In this document: positions 32,501 through 40,644 of the stretch, piece after piece
How positions within the stretch are numbered: the first letter of the stretch is position 1
Layout: each line of letters begins with the position of its first letter
The notes under the pieces: model-generated
The model's input: the letters and a program-made list of their open reading frames with translations, nothing else
What the model was told of the DNA's origin: nothing
The model's database searches: none
Position numbers and translations under genes: made by a program
NCBI GenBank assembly: GCA_903838415.1
Contig: CAILYI010000195.1
Coordinates: 29,238-93,237, forward strand
Source of the DNA: an uncultured Anaerolineae bacterium
Lineage (GTDB): Bacteria > Chloroflexota > Anaerolineae > Anaerolineales > Villigracilaceae
Length of the DNA stretch: 64,000 nucleotides
Direction: 5' to 3'

Positions 32501-33415
32501 TCAGGACAGGCCAGCGCGTATAATCTCAAGGAAACGCATCCGGTCAATCGCAACGCCAACATCCACGTTGACGGGCAATGCGTGATGCCCGGAAATATCC
32601 GCAACCGTGCGCCCGCGGGTGAGTTCGCCGCGCAGTTCAATGCCAACGTGCATCGGTTTGGTGCGAGTCAGCGCCGGGTCAATCACGGTTGCGATCGCAC
32701 AGGCGTCATAAATTTGTCCCCGTTCAACGTGGCGGTGATTGATAAACCAGCGGACGTCGCGCTCCATCAGGCTGGCAGCGACGATGGCCCACGGGGATCC
32801 AATCTGGCCGATTTTCGCCACATTGTCCAGCGAAACATAGGCCTGGGCGGTTACTTCCAGTCCAATCATGGTGATCGGAATTCCGGCGGAATACACAATG
32901 TGAGCGGCTTCTGGGTCAGCCAGGATGTTGAATTCAGCGGAGGGGGTGGTGTTGCCTTCGAGATAGGCGCCGCCCATCGTCACCAGGCGCGGAATCCGCG
33001 TGGCGAGACGGGGCTCAATCCGTAGGGCGAGCGCCAGGTTGGTCAAAGGGCCGATCGGCGCGTAGACGGTATCCGGCCCGAGCGGCCCCATATAGTAGCG
33101 GATTAAAAAATCCACCGCCCGTTCGGTTTGGGGTTGGAGGTCTGTGGCGGGTAAGGGCAGGATCGCCCGTTGATCGGAATTCATGGGCGGCGGCGGGTTG
33201 ACCAGGGCGGTCAGCGCTCCGGAATAAACCGGGACATGACCAAGCTGTCCAGCCGCAATCACCCGCAAGGTATTGTCCAGCGTGACGGACAGTGGCGCGT
33301 TGCCGTGGGTGACAGTCACCGCCACCAGTTCCAACGCGGGGTGATGACCGGCCAGCAAAATGGCGACGGCATCATCTCCGCCGGTATCGACATCCAGGAT
33401 TACTTTTTGGGCCAT
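32501..33415 (-). CDS. Nucleoside hydrolase (IUNH family)
   Basis: A 304-residue inosine-uridine nucleoside hydrolase-type protein, which splits the N-glycosidic bond of ribonucleosides using Ca2+. The metal-binding Asp cluster is DVDTGGDDAVAIL (canonical DTDPGIDDA), with the ribose-binding segments PIGPLTNLALAL and AEFNILADPEAAH. The catalytic-His region reads IYDACAIATVIDP, so Tyr stands where many family members have His. ATG 33415 has GGAGAA upstream. One of four IUNH genes in the cluster. Base specificity is not predictable, and the leaving group may not be a standard nucleobase. Confidence 0.85.
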   Translation of the reverse strand: MAQKVILDVDTGGDDAVAILLAGHHPALELVAVTVTHGNAPLSVTLDNTLRVIAAGQLGHVPVYSGALTALVNPPPPMNSDQRAILPLPATDLQPQTERAVDFLIRYYMGPLGPDTVYAPIGPLTNLALALRIEPRLATRIPRLVTMGGAYLEGNTTPSAEFNILADPEAAHIVYSAGIPITMIGLEVTAQAYVSLDNVAKIGQIGSPWAIVAASLMERDVRWFINHRHVERGQIYDACAIATVIDPALTRTKPMHVGIELRGELTRGRTVADISGHHALPVNVDVGVAIDRMRFLEIIRAGLS

Positions 33416-33438
33416 TTCTTCTCCAACTAATTTACGAT

Positions 33439-33470
33439 AGTGCGCCGCGCCGTTACCGGTGCGGCGCACT
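33439..33470. repeat. 10-bp stem-loop between BtpA and nucleoside hydrolase genes
   Basis: AGTGCGCCGC (33439-33448) and GCGGCGCACT (33461-33470) are perfect complements with a 12-base loop. No T-run follows on the minus strand. Probably an intercistronic RNA structure that protects the upstream part of the transcript or lowers downstream expression. Confidence 0.6.
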
Positions 33471-33487
33471 TTATCGCAAGCATCAAC

Positions 33488-34309
33488 TTACTTTGAAGGT
33501 TGTTTCACGGCCTGCATAAAGGCCGAAATTCGATCGGCTTCCCATTCGGCCAGCAGGGCTTCTTTTGTCCAGCCATTGGTTGATTTGAAAGAGCTGCTGA
33601 CAATGACGCCGTCAGCGAATTGCAGGGCCTGCGCCACGTTGTCGGGGCTGGCGCCGCCGCCGAGCAAGAGCGGCGCGCCCAAATTGGCGGCCCGCACGCT
33701 GTTGAGCATCTCCAGCGATTCTGGGAAAGACTTGCCGGTCAGGATCAACCCATCCGCGCGGCCAAAGACTGCCGCCTGGCGGGCTTCTTCGACGAGCGGC
33801 AAACGTCCAAGCGGTTCGCCGGTGCGGTCGTAGACGTCCGCCAGAATCAGGATATCCTCGGCCCCGATTTGGGCGCGATAGTGGATGGCCTCGTAGGCAC
33901 AGCCTTCCAGCATGCCTTCGGCTTTGATCATAGCGCCGACGTAAACTTTCAGGCGGACGAATTGCGCGCCAATGGCCTGGGCAACGGCCAGCGGTTCGCG
34001 CGCGCCATGACTGAGCATGCAAACGCCTAGGGCCAGCTGCGGAAATTCCCGCCGCAGGGCCGCGCCCACTACTGCCAGGTTGGCGATTGTATGCGGTTCG
34101 ATGTGCGGAGCAAGCGGAAAATCGCCCAGATCCTGCAAGTAGAGCGCTTTGATCCCGGCTTTGACGGCTCGCTCGGTGTTGCGCAGGGCTGAATCAACGG
34201 CTACCTGCGCGGATTGTGCGGCAGGATGCCGCGAGGCGGGCGACGGCGGCAGGTGCAGCGCGGCGATAATCGCCGGACGTCCGGGGGTGAACAGAACCGG
34301 GGAACTCAT
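33488..34309 (-). CDS. BtpA family TIM-barrel protein
   Basis: A 273-residue BtpA/SgcQ-family protein: IIAALHLPPSP near the N-terminus, LYLQDLGDFPLAP, FVRLKVYVGAMIKAEGMLEG, DILILADVYDRTGEPLG, ADGLILTGKSF, LLLGGGASPDNVAQAL and VIVSSSFKSTNG. The family is a phosphate-binding TIM barrel related to indole-glycerol-phosphate/PRAI-type enzymes. BtpA itself was linked to photosystem I assembly, but the bacterial operon members have no proven reaction. ATG 34309 overlaps the SIS gene stop as ATGA; ATG 34318 is an alternative. Its place among PfkB kinases and nucleoside hydrolases argues for a phosphorylated ribose derivative as substrate. Confidence 0.82.
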   Translation of the reverse strand: MSSPVLFTPGRPAIIAALHLPPSPASRHPAAQSAQVAVDSALRNTERAVKAGIKALYLQDLGDFPLAPHIEPHTIANLAVVGAALRREFPQLALGVCMLSHGAREPLAVAQAIGAQFVRLKVYVGAMIKAEGMLEGCAYEAIHYRAQIGAEDILILADVYDRTGEPLGRLPLVEEARQAAVFGRADGLILTGKSFPESLEMLNSVRAANLGAPLLLGGGASPDNVAQALQFADGVIVSSSFKSTNGWTKEALLAEWEADRISAFMQAVKQPSK

Positions 34310-35454
34310 GGCATCCATTTTTCCGATAATTCAGAAGTGCGGATGCGGCTGATCCCGCCGCCGCCTTCGGTGGAGCGCCCGCCGCCAAATCCGCGGAAAA
34401 AGGGTTCGCCGACCACCTCCGCGCGGTAGGCCGCAAACAACAGGCCCGGAATCTGGGTCACCAAATGCGAGAACATTTCGCGGACGGGTGAAAAGGTGAA
34501 GGCGGCGTCGGCCAGTTTGGTCAATTCCAGAGCTGTTTTGGGGGCAATCACCACCACGCGCCGACCAATAGCCTTGGCGGCCACCACCATTTCAGTCACG
34601 CGGGAGAGATCGCGTTCGGCGGCTGTAATGGCAAAAGTGGGCGTGTTGGCGTCTTTGGCAAAATATTGTAAATGGCACCATTCTTCGGTGTCCTGACCGA
34701 GAGCCGGGTCACCGGAGGCTTCCAGTACCTTGGCCGCGGTAAAGAGCGCGATGCCAAAGTTGGGGCCGGAGCCTGCAAAAACGAATTCCTTGGCATCTTT
34801 CCAATCTGCCGCCAGCTTTTGGATGGCAGATTCATTCGAGTTGATGGTCTCTTCAATCACCTTTCCCAAAGCGAAGATTTCATTACGGATCGCGGTGGCC
34901 TGGGGTGAGGTCAACGTGCCGCGTACTTCGCCAATGCGGATGGCGATCAGCAGCAGGGCAACCTGGTTGATGAAGAAGGAGCGCGCTCCGGGAATATGCA
35001 CGCCTTCCGGATCGGGGAAAGCGGGGTTAGGCACCTGGAAAAGGACATCTCCGGCCATGGCGACCCGGCTTCCGGGTGTTGCGCTGAGTGCCAGCGTGGT
35101 GGCACCAGCCTGGCGCGCCATATTCAGCGCTTCGAGGGTGCGGGTGACTTCACCGGAGACTGAAATGCCAATCACCAGGTTGGTGAACGGTCCGGTTTGG
35201 GGGATAAAACCGGCAGAGTAGCGCGCAAACTGCATGGCAGTGGCAACTTCAACGGGCAGACCGGTCAGCGTTTTAAAAGCCAATTCACTGTTGAGCGAGG
35301 CGTGGTGGGAATCGCCGCAGCCGGTGATGAAAATGCGCTTGAGGGACAGAATCAATTCAGGGTGCAAGGACTTGCGGGCGGTTTCATCCAGTTCAGTAAA
35401 GACGGTTGTTAACAGCGCCGGAAGACTTTTGACTTGAGCAACCATACCATTCAT
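34306..35454 (-). CDS. SIS domain protein (GlmS isomerase/FrlB deglycase-like)
   Basis: A 382-residue protein with two SIS (sugar isomerase) halves. Motifs: RIFITGCGDSHHA, VIGISVSGEVTRTLEAL, GATTLALSATPGS, a second half starting VFAGSGPNFGIALF, and EEWCHLQYF with the Glu expected near the active site. Homologues isomerise or deaminate amino sugar phosphates (GlmS, AgaS) or split Amadori products (FrlB). No glutaminase domain is present. ATG 35454 overlaps the preceding PfkB gene stop (TAATG), so kinase-like protein and SIS enzyme are coupled. A deglycase acting on a ribose-derived ketosamine phosphate is an attractive inference. Confidence 0.8.
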   Translation of the reverse strand: MNGMVAQVKSLPALLTTVFTELDETARKSLHPELILSLKRIFITGCGDSHHASLNSELAFKTLTGLPVEVATAMQFARYSAGFIPQTGPFTNLVIGISVSGEVTRTLEALNMARQAGATTLALSATPGSRVAMAGDVLFQVPNPAFPDPEGVHIPGARSFFINQVALLLIAIRIGEVRGTLTSPQATAIRNEIFALGKVIEETINSNESAIQKLAADWKDAKEFVFAGSGPNFGIALFTAAKVLEASGDPALGQDTEEWCHLQYFAKDANTPTFAITAAERDLSRVTEMVVAAKAIGRRVVVIAPKTALELTKLADAAFTFSPVREMFSHLVTQIPGLLFAAYRAEVVGEPFFRGFGGGRSTEGGGGISRIRTSELSEKWMP

Positions 35455-36389
35455 TACGAAATTCCTCCATGAGAGAGTGGGATAAGATGAGCTTGATCGA
35501 GGGCGAAACGCATTCTGCGCTCTGCCTCGGGGTGGATAAGTTGATTCCAGGTCGGCAGACCAACCTGTTCGACCAGGAATGAGGCTGCCGCGGCGCCACT
35601 GGCTGCGGCGCGGGCCAAATCGTGGGTTTGATCCCAGCTGACGAGAAAGGCGCCGCAAAAGGCGTTGCCTGCTCCGACCGTATCCACCACTTGGGTGGGA
35701 ATGGCCGGGATGTGAACGGCCTGGGTGCTGCCGCTTTGGGCCACCAGGCTGCCCTCGCTGCCCAAGCGTAAAACAACCACCTGGGCGCCATAATTCAGCA
35801 AAGCGGCCAGCAAGGTCGGGGCATCCAGATCACCCAGCATTGATTGGGCTTCCACCAGATTGAGCGAGAGTAAGTCACACAACGCTGTCAGGTGCTGCAG
35901 CTCCTGGGATGTTGCCAGGCGCTCAGCGGCTTTAAACGTCTCCAGACTGAGCAAACCGCTGGCTGTGTGCAAATCGTTCAAAAAAGTTTGGACAGGTTCC
36001 AGGGGATGGACGCCCAGATGAGCGCCGCGCCAGTTGGGGGAGATACGCGAAAGGCTGTGTTCGTGGCTGAGATGCTCCCTGACTGCTTCAAGCGGCACGC
36101 GCCAGACCTGGGTGCGGCGGCCATCTTCTTCCAAGGCCTGCCAGGCGCGCGGGGTTGGCTGCGCGGAATAGTACAGGGCGCTGGTGTCAATCCCGGTATC
36201 GTTGAACCAATCGAGCACCGTGGCGGGCAAATCCGGGCCGACACTGGCCACGATGCCAACGGAATCAGACCACAGGCGCATTCCAAAAGCCGTCTGCGGC
36301 CCGCCGCCGCCCAGGACGCCCATGCGGGTCTGTCCATCGGGGAAGACAATGTCGTCGAGAATAATGTTGAAAGCGAGATAATCGACCAT
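35454..36389 (-). CDS. PfkB family kinase-like protein with Asn at the catalytic base
   Basis: A 311-residue ribokinase-fold protein that aligns well with the protein at 31582-32490: AFNIILDDIVFPDGQTR, VLGGGGPQTAFGMRLW, TPRAWQALEEDG, and VVDTVGAGNAFCGAFL. Asn242 replaces the catalytic Asp of the GAGD motif. Two paralogues with the same substitution in one cluster point to a conserved, perhaps altered, function rather than decay. It lies 7 bases after the next kinase gene upstream and overlaps the SIS gene downstream. Confidence 0.78.
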   Translation of the reverse strand: MVDYLAFNIILDDIVFPDGQTRMGVLGGGGPQTAFGMRLWSDSVGIVASVGPDLPATVLDWFNDTGIDTSALYYSAQPTPRAWQALEEDGRRTQVWRVPLEAVREHLSHEHSLSRISPNWRGAHLGVHPLEPVQTFLNDLHTASGLLSLETFKAAERLATSQELQHLTALCDLLSLNLVEAQSMLGDLDAPTLLAALLNYGAQVVVLRLGSEGSLVAQSGSTQAVHIPAIPTQVVDTVGAGNAFCGAFLVSWDQTHDLARAAASGAAAASFLVEQVGLPTWNQLIHPEAERRMRFALDQAHLIPLSHGGIS

Positions 36390-36396
36390 AAATGGG

Positions 36397-37329
36397 TTAA
36401 GAGTGATCTACTAAAAACTGCTCAACCTGAGCCTGGGTGGGCAATCCGGCACGTGGGCCGAGTTGTTGAATTTTGATGGCGGCGGCCGCGTTGGCAAAGC
36501 GCAGGCGCTCTGTCAGTGTTTGACCGGCTTGGAGCGCCGCCAGGTAAGCGGCGTGGAAACAATCGCCCGAACCGGTTGAATCAACCACCGGCACATGGAA
36601 TCCGTCCACCTGGGCAAATCCGTCAGGGGTGACGGCGGCTGACCCGGCAGCGCCAAGCGTGACGATGACTTCCTCCACGCCCAGATCGAGCACTTCGTGG
36701 GCGACGGGTTCCCAATCGCTGTCGGGATTTACCATCCCCCCTGCACTTCGGGGGACCATCGCCAACCCGCCGCGGTTGGTGAATAAAATTTGGGTCTGGC
36801 GCAACGCTGAGAGCAATTCATCGCCCTCGACCGGGGTGACAGATTCGAGATCAACGGCCACTCGTCCGCCGCCCGAATGGACAGCGGCAGCAAAACGCTC
36901 GAACCAGGCCGGGATTTGCGGCACGGCGTAGCCAAAGCGGGTTTGCGTCAAAGCCTGCAGCACCTCGTCCGTGAGAGTGGGCGGATCAGACAACGTATTG
37001 ACGACCAGGATGGTCCGCTCGCCAGATGGATCGAGCAGGATGACGCAAAAGTTGCTGACTGCGCCAGGGTGGATGACGCTCAGGGTCGCATCAACGTCAA
37101 AACGGCCGAACTCAGTCAGCACGAAGCGGCCATTATCATCATCGCCGAGCGAGCCGCTCCAGCCGGTTTGCAGGCCCAGGCGCGAGGCGGCGCAGGCAGT
37201 ATTGGAGACCAATCCACCTGCGGCCCGCCCGGCAAATTGCGCCAGTAGTTTTTCGTCGGCTTGAGGCAGGCGCTCCACCTTCAGAATCAGGTCGAGGGAA
37301 GAACCGCCCATACAGAATAAATCAAACAC
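36397..37329 (-). CDS. PfkB family carbohydrate kinase
   Basis: A 310-residue PfkB kinase with an intact active site: N-terminal FCMGGSSLDLIL, GGLVSNTACAASRLG, and the anion hole/catalytic base in VVDSTGSGDCFHAAYL. It should phosphorylate ribose, a nucleoside or a related sugar with ATP. The GTG at 37329 was chosen because it follows the hydrolase stop by 7 bases, has GAGG upstream and gives the normal family N-terminus; upstream ATGs lie inside the hydrolase gene. Adjacent to two nucleoside hydrolases, so ribokinase-like function on released ribose is a good guess. Confidence 0.84.
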   Translation of the reverse strand: MFDLFCMGGSSLDLILKVERLPQADEKLLAQFAGRAAGGLVSNTACAASRLGLQTGWSGSLGDDDNGRFVLTEFGRFDVDATLSVIHPGAVSNFCVILLDPSGERTILVVNTLSDPPTLTDEVLQALTQTRFGYAVPQIPAWFERFAAAVHSGGGRVAVDLESVTPVEGDELLSALRQTQILFTNRGGLAMVPRSAGGMVNPDSDWEPVAHEVLDLGVEEVIVTLGAAGSAAVTPDGFAQVDGFHVPVVDSTGSGDCFHAAYLAALQAGQTLTERLRFANAAAAIKIQQLGPRAGLPTQAQVEQFLVDHS

Positions 37330-37336
37330 AAGGGCC

Positions 37337-38263
37337 TCAGCGCAGCGTCTGGTAGAGTGTTTCTTTCCAGAGATCGACGTCAATTTCCCAGCATACATCC
37401 ACGTTGGCGGGTTTCTGGGAGACGCCGCGTTCATCCACCACGGTCATCCCGCGTGTCAGTTCGCTGACGGTTTCGACATCCACAAAGTGGCGGCTGTGGC
37501 GTTTCAGCACGGCGGGATTCAGGGCAACCGCCATCGTGATCGGGTCGGGCAGCGGCAGGGCCGGGTCGCCCAGCCAGGTGCGGTTGGTTTCAATCGCTTG
37601 TCGATTGCAGTCGATGGCAAAATGCGCCCGCGGAGTATTGAAGGCGCGGATGGCTTGCATATCGGCGTCGCTCAGGTTGGCTACTCCGCGGCACAATTCC
37701 CAGCCGACCATCACCAGCGGGATGCCGGAGTGGAAAACCATCCGGGCAGCTTCGGGGTCGAACCAGATGTTGTATTCCGCGGCGGCAGTGATGTTGCCAA
37801 CCGTGTTGGCGGCGCCGCCCATCACGTAACAAACCGGGATTTTGGCCGCCAGGTCGGGCGCCAGGGAAATCGCCAGGGCGAGATTGGTCAATGGGCCGAG
37901 AGTTACCAGGTCAATTTCGCCCGGATTGGCGCGAAAAGTCTCGATAATGGCCTCCACTGCCGGGGTGGCTTGGGCGGCGCGTGCCGGTTCCGGGTAATTC
38001 ATCCCGCCCATGCCATCTGGACCGTGGAAGAAAAAGGCCCAATAGGGCTCACGCAGCAGCGGCTTGAGCGCACCCTCATAAACGGGAACCTCGACTCCGC
38101 AGAGTTCGGCGGTATAACGGGCGTTGCGACTGCCCATCTCTACCGGGACGTTGCCAGCGACGATCGAAATCCCCTCCACCTTGACATCCGGCCAGCGTAA
38201 AGCCATCAGAATGGCAACCGCATCATCGGAAGCGGTATCGGTATCAATCCATAAACGACGCAT
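37337..38263 (-). CDS. Nucleoside hydrolase (IUNH family)
   Basis: A 308-residue IUNH protein. Asp cluster WIDTDTASDDAVAIL, VTLGPLTNLALAI, MGGAAN, EYNIWFDPEAARM. At the catalytic-His region it reads LPLPDPITMAVALNP, where Pro replaces His ahead of the conserved Asp. The DTDTASDDA variant of the metal loop is also non-standard but keeps the Asp ligands. Encoded 14 bases after the next IUNH gene and 7 bases before a PfkB kinase, a hydrolase-kinase unit. It may accept pyrimidine nucleosides or an atypical N-riboside. Confidence 0.85.
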   Translation of the reverse strand: MRRLWIDTDTASDDAVAILMALRWPDVKVEGISIVAGNVPVEMGSRNARYTAELCGVEVPVYEGALKPLLREPYWAFFFHGPDGMGGMNYPEPARAAQATPAVEAIIETFRANPGEIDLVTLGPLTNLALAISLAPDLAAKIPVCYVMGGAANTVGNITAAAEYNIWFDPEAARMVFHSGIPLVMVGWELCRGVANLSDADMQAIRAFNTPRAHFAIDCNRQAIETNRTWLGDPALPLPDPITMAVALNPAVLKRHSRHFVDVETVSELTRGMTVVDERGVSQKPANVDVCWEIDVDLWKETLYQTLR

Positions 38264-38277
38264 GAGAATCTCCCTTT

Positions 38278-39213
38278 TTAACTTCGAGTCAGACGGTCAA
38301 ATAATAAATCCAGCACACCCTGGCTGTTGACTTCCAGACAGACATTGACTTCGGCCAGGCGGCCCCACTGTTGCTTGGGGTCAGGGATGGTCTGCCCGGC
38401 GCAGCGTCCGTTGGTTTCAACGAACATCGGCAGGGATTGGGTGGTGTAAAGGTCAGGATCCAGCAAATAGGCCAGGCAGGAGGGATCGTGGGTGTGAATG
38501 GTGCCGTTCATGCCGTAAAACAGGTCGTGAAAGCCCTGGTAGCAAGGCAGGATTTGCTGCAGCAAGCGCGTGGCGGGAGTATTGTGCTGATAGATGCGCT
38601 CCAAATAATCGGTGGTCATGGCGACTTTGGTGGTCACATCCAGCCCGAGCATGGTGACTTTCCAGCCAGCGCCATAGACCAGGGCCGCGGCGTGCGGATC
38701 ATGCGCGATGTTGGCTTCGGCCACCGGCGAGATGTTGCCGGGAGCGTAGGCGCTGCCGCCCATCAAAACCACTTCCTTGACCAGGGAGATGATTTTTGGC
38801 TCCAGGTGCAGGGACAGGGCGATATTGGTCAGCGGGCCGACGGGCACCAGTGTCACTTCGCCGGGATTGGCAAGCACGGTATCGATGATGAATTGGGCCG
38901 CGTGGCGCGGGTCAATTTTGTTTTTGGGCAAAGGCTGATTGGTGTTGCCCATTCCATCCAGGCCGTGGACGTGCGTACCGACTTCCTCGGTGGGGATGAT
39001 TAAGCCTTTGCCGCAGCCCTTGGTGACGGGAATATGACCATTGCCTTCCAGTTCCACCAGGCGCAGGCCGTTCAGGGCGCAGTCTTCCACCTGGGCATTG
39101 CCGAAAACGGTCGTCAGCCCGAGAACTTTAAATTCCGGCGAGTGGAGCGTTGCCAGGATGAGCATGGCATCGTCGATGCCGGGATCGGTGTCAATAATAA
39201 TTTTTCTGGACAT
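38278..39213 (-). CDS. Nucleoside hydrolase (IUNH family, catalytic His retained)
   Basis: A 311-residue IUNH protein with the classical DTDPGIDDA metal loop (residues 8-16), VPVGPLTNIALSL, MGGSAYAPGN and AEANIAHDPHAA. The acid-catalyst region IHTHDPSCLAYLLDP keeps His242 ahead of the Asp. Of the four IUNH proteins here it is the only one with the standard His, so it is the best candidate for a genuine inosine/uridine-type hydrolase. ATG 39213 lies 7 bases after the YjbQ stop; longer starts run into that gene. Confidence 0.88.
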   Translation of the reverse strand: MSRKIIIDTDPGIDDAMLILATLHSPEFKVLGLTTVFGNAQVEDCALNGLRLVELEGNGHIPVTKGCGKGLIIPTEEVGTHVHGLDGMGNTNQPLPKNKIDPRHAAQFIIDTVLANPGEVTLVPVGPLTNIALSLHLEPKIISLVKEVVLMGGSAYAPGNISPVAEANIAHDPHAAALVYGAGWKVTMLGLDVTTKVAMTTDYLERIYQHNTPATRLLQQILPCYQGFHDLFYGMNGTIHTHDPSCLAYLLDPDLYTTQSLPMFVETNGRCAGQTIPDPKQQWGRLAEVNVCLEVNSQGVLDLLFDRLTRS

Positions 39214-39220
39214 CTCAGCC

Positions 39221-39631
39221 TCACGCGTCAGCCATAATACGAACAAGCACCTCGCGATTGCGCGGCCCGTCAAATTCGCAAAAGACGACACTTTGTGAGC
39301 CGCCCAATAACAGGTCGCCAGCGCTGACAATCAAATTGACGCTTACGCCCACCAGCGTGCTTTTAATGTGTCCGGCGGCATCGGCGGGGGTGTCGTAGAT
39401 ATGATTAAAATCGACGCGGGTCGGCACCAGGCGGCGGATATCGCCCAGGATGTCGGCGGCGGTGGCCGCATCCAGGCATGAATTGATGGTTATGGCGGCG
39501 GTGGTGTGGGGAATGACGAGGGCGCACAGTCCCTCCTGTACGCCGCTGGCGCGCACGGCTTCGCGCACCTGAGCGGTGATATCGATAAGAGTTTCTTTGG
39601 GCGGAGTCTGAAGCTTGATTCTGGTTAACAT
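39221..39631 (-). CDS. YjbQ family protein (UPF0047)
   Basis: A 136-residue YjbQ protein with the conserved LVIPHTTAAITINSCLD, HIKSTLVGVSVNLIV and GGSQSVVFCEFDGPR segments. YjbQ proteins have weak thiamine-phosphate synthase activity and an unknown main role; they are small soluble trimers with a His/Asp-rich pocket. It lies between a PfkB kinase and the His-containing nucleoside hydrolase. Its presence in a nucleoside catabolic operon is unusual and may point to a reaction on a phosphorylated heterocycle or riboside. Confidence 0.85.
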   Translation of the reverse strand: MLTRIKLQTPPKETLIDITAQVREAVRASGVQEGLCALVIPHTTAAITINSCLDAATAADILGDIRRLVPTRVDFNHIYDTPADAAGHIKSTLVGVSVNLIVSAGDLLLGGSQSVVFCEFDGPRNREVLVRIMADA

Positions 39632-39672
39632 GGCTTATCCTTTTGGGAACTCGTTCTGCGATCTTTGTGGAT

Positions 39673-40632
39673 TTAGATCTTGATGACTTCTGAAAAATCC
39701 ACCAATATCTGGCGAATTTCAGCCAGGGTGGGCACCTGTCGCCCTGAACCGGGTTTCTGCACTTTGGCGGCGCCCATGGCGTTAGCGATGGCGGCAACCT
39801 CGCGCAGTGGACGGCCCTGTAGATGGGCGCCAATCAAAGCGGCGGCAAAACTATCCCCGGCGGCGGTGGTATCGCGCATTTGTACGGCAAAACCGGGGTG
39901 TTCAACCCGTTCGTCAGGAGTGAATAAAATACAGCCTGCTGGGCCACGCTTGACCACCACCAGGCGGGTGGTATCGGTCAACAGGCGCGGAGCAGCCTCC
40001 AGTCCTGATGCGCCGGGCAGTACCAGCGGAATCTCGTCCTCGGTCAGCAACAAGCCGGTGCAACATGCCAGCGCTTCGCTGACCAGATGAAAATCAACGC
40101 CGATAACGTGCGGACCGGGATCGAAAAAGACCGGCTTGCCCTGTGAGCGGGCATACTGCATACTCGCGAGCATGGTTGTTGTCAGCCGGGATTCGTTCAG
40201 GGTATAGCCGAAGGACTGAATGGCGTCCGCCGCCCGAATGGCCGTTTTCCACTCTTCGGTGAGACTCACTTGCGGCCCGTTCCCGTAATGACCCAAAAAA
40301 ACGTGCTGGCCTGTCCCATCTGCCAGGACGAAAACCAGGGTGGTATTGCCTTCAGTCTGGCAAATCACCTGGCGAACATCAATGCCCTCGCTTTGGAGAA
40401 TTTCCAGCATCTGCTGGCCGTAAAGATCCGCTCCCACCACGCCCAGGGCGGTCATCCGCAAACCGAGGCGCGCCCCGGCCAGTAGAAAATTTCCAGCCCC
40501 GCCGGGCTCCAGTTGAACGGATTGCACCACCTGGTGCCGGTCACTTTCCACCGGCAGGCCGGGAATGCGGATGTTCAAGTCGGCGACCAGATCGCCCAGC
40601 GAAATGACATTGATTTCTGAGAATGGTTTCAT
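39673..40632 (-). CDS. PfkB family carbohydrate kinase
   Basis: A 319-residue PfkB kinase: VISLGDLVADLNIRIPGLP, LEPGGAGNFLLAGARLG (the first family signature), and RDTTAAGDSFAAALIGAH with the catalytic Asp in place. The Gly of GAGD is Ala (TAAGD), a mild variation. It likely phosphorylates a ribose-type sugar or nucleoside. It follows another PfkB kinase by 12 bases and precedes yjbQ by 41 bases. Confidence 0.84.
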   Translation of the reverse strand: MKPFSEINVISLGDLVADLNIRIPGLPVESDRHQVVQSVQLEPGGAGNFLLAGARLGLRMTALGVVGADLYGQQMLEILQSEGIDVRQVICQTEGNTTLVFVLADGTGQHVFLGHYGNGPQVSLTEEWKTAIRAADAIQSFGYTLNESRLTTTMLASMQYARSQGKPVFFDPGPHVIGVDFHLVSEALACCTGLLLTEDEIPLVLPGASGLEAAPRLLTDTTRLVVVKRGPAGCILFTPDERVEHPGFAVQMRDTTAAGDSFAAALIGAHLQGRPLREVAAIANAMGAAKVQKPGSGRQVPTLAEIRQILVDFSEVIKI

Positions 40633-40644
40633 GGTGAAGGAAAA

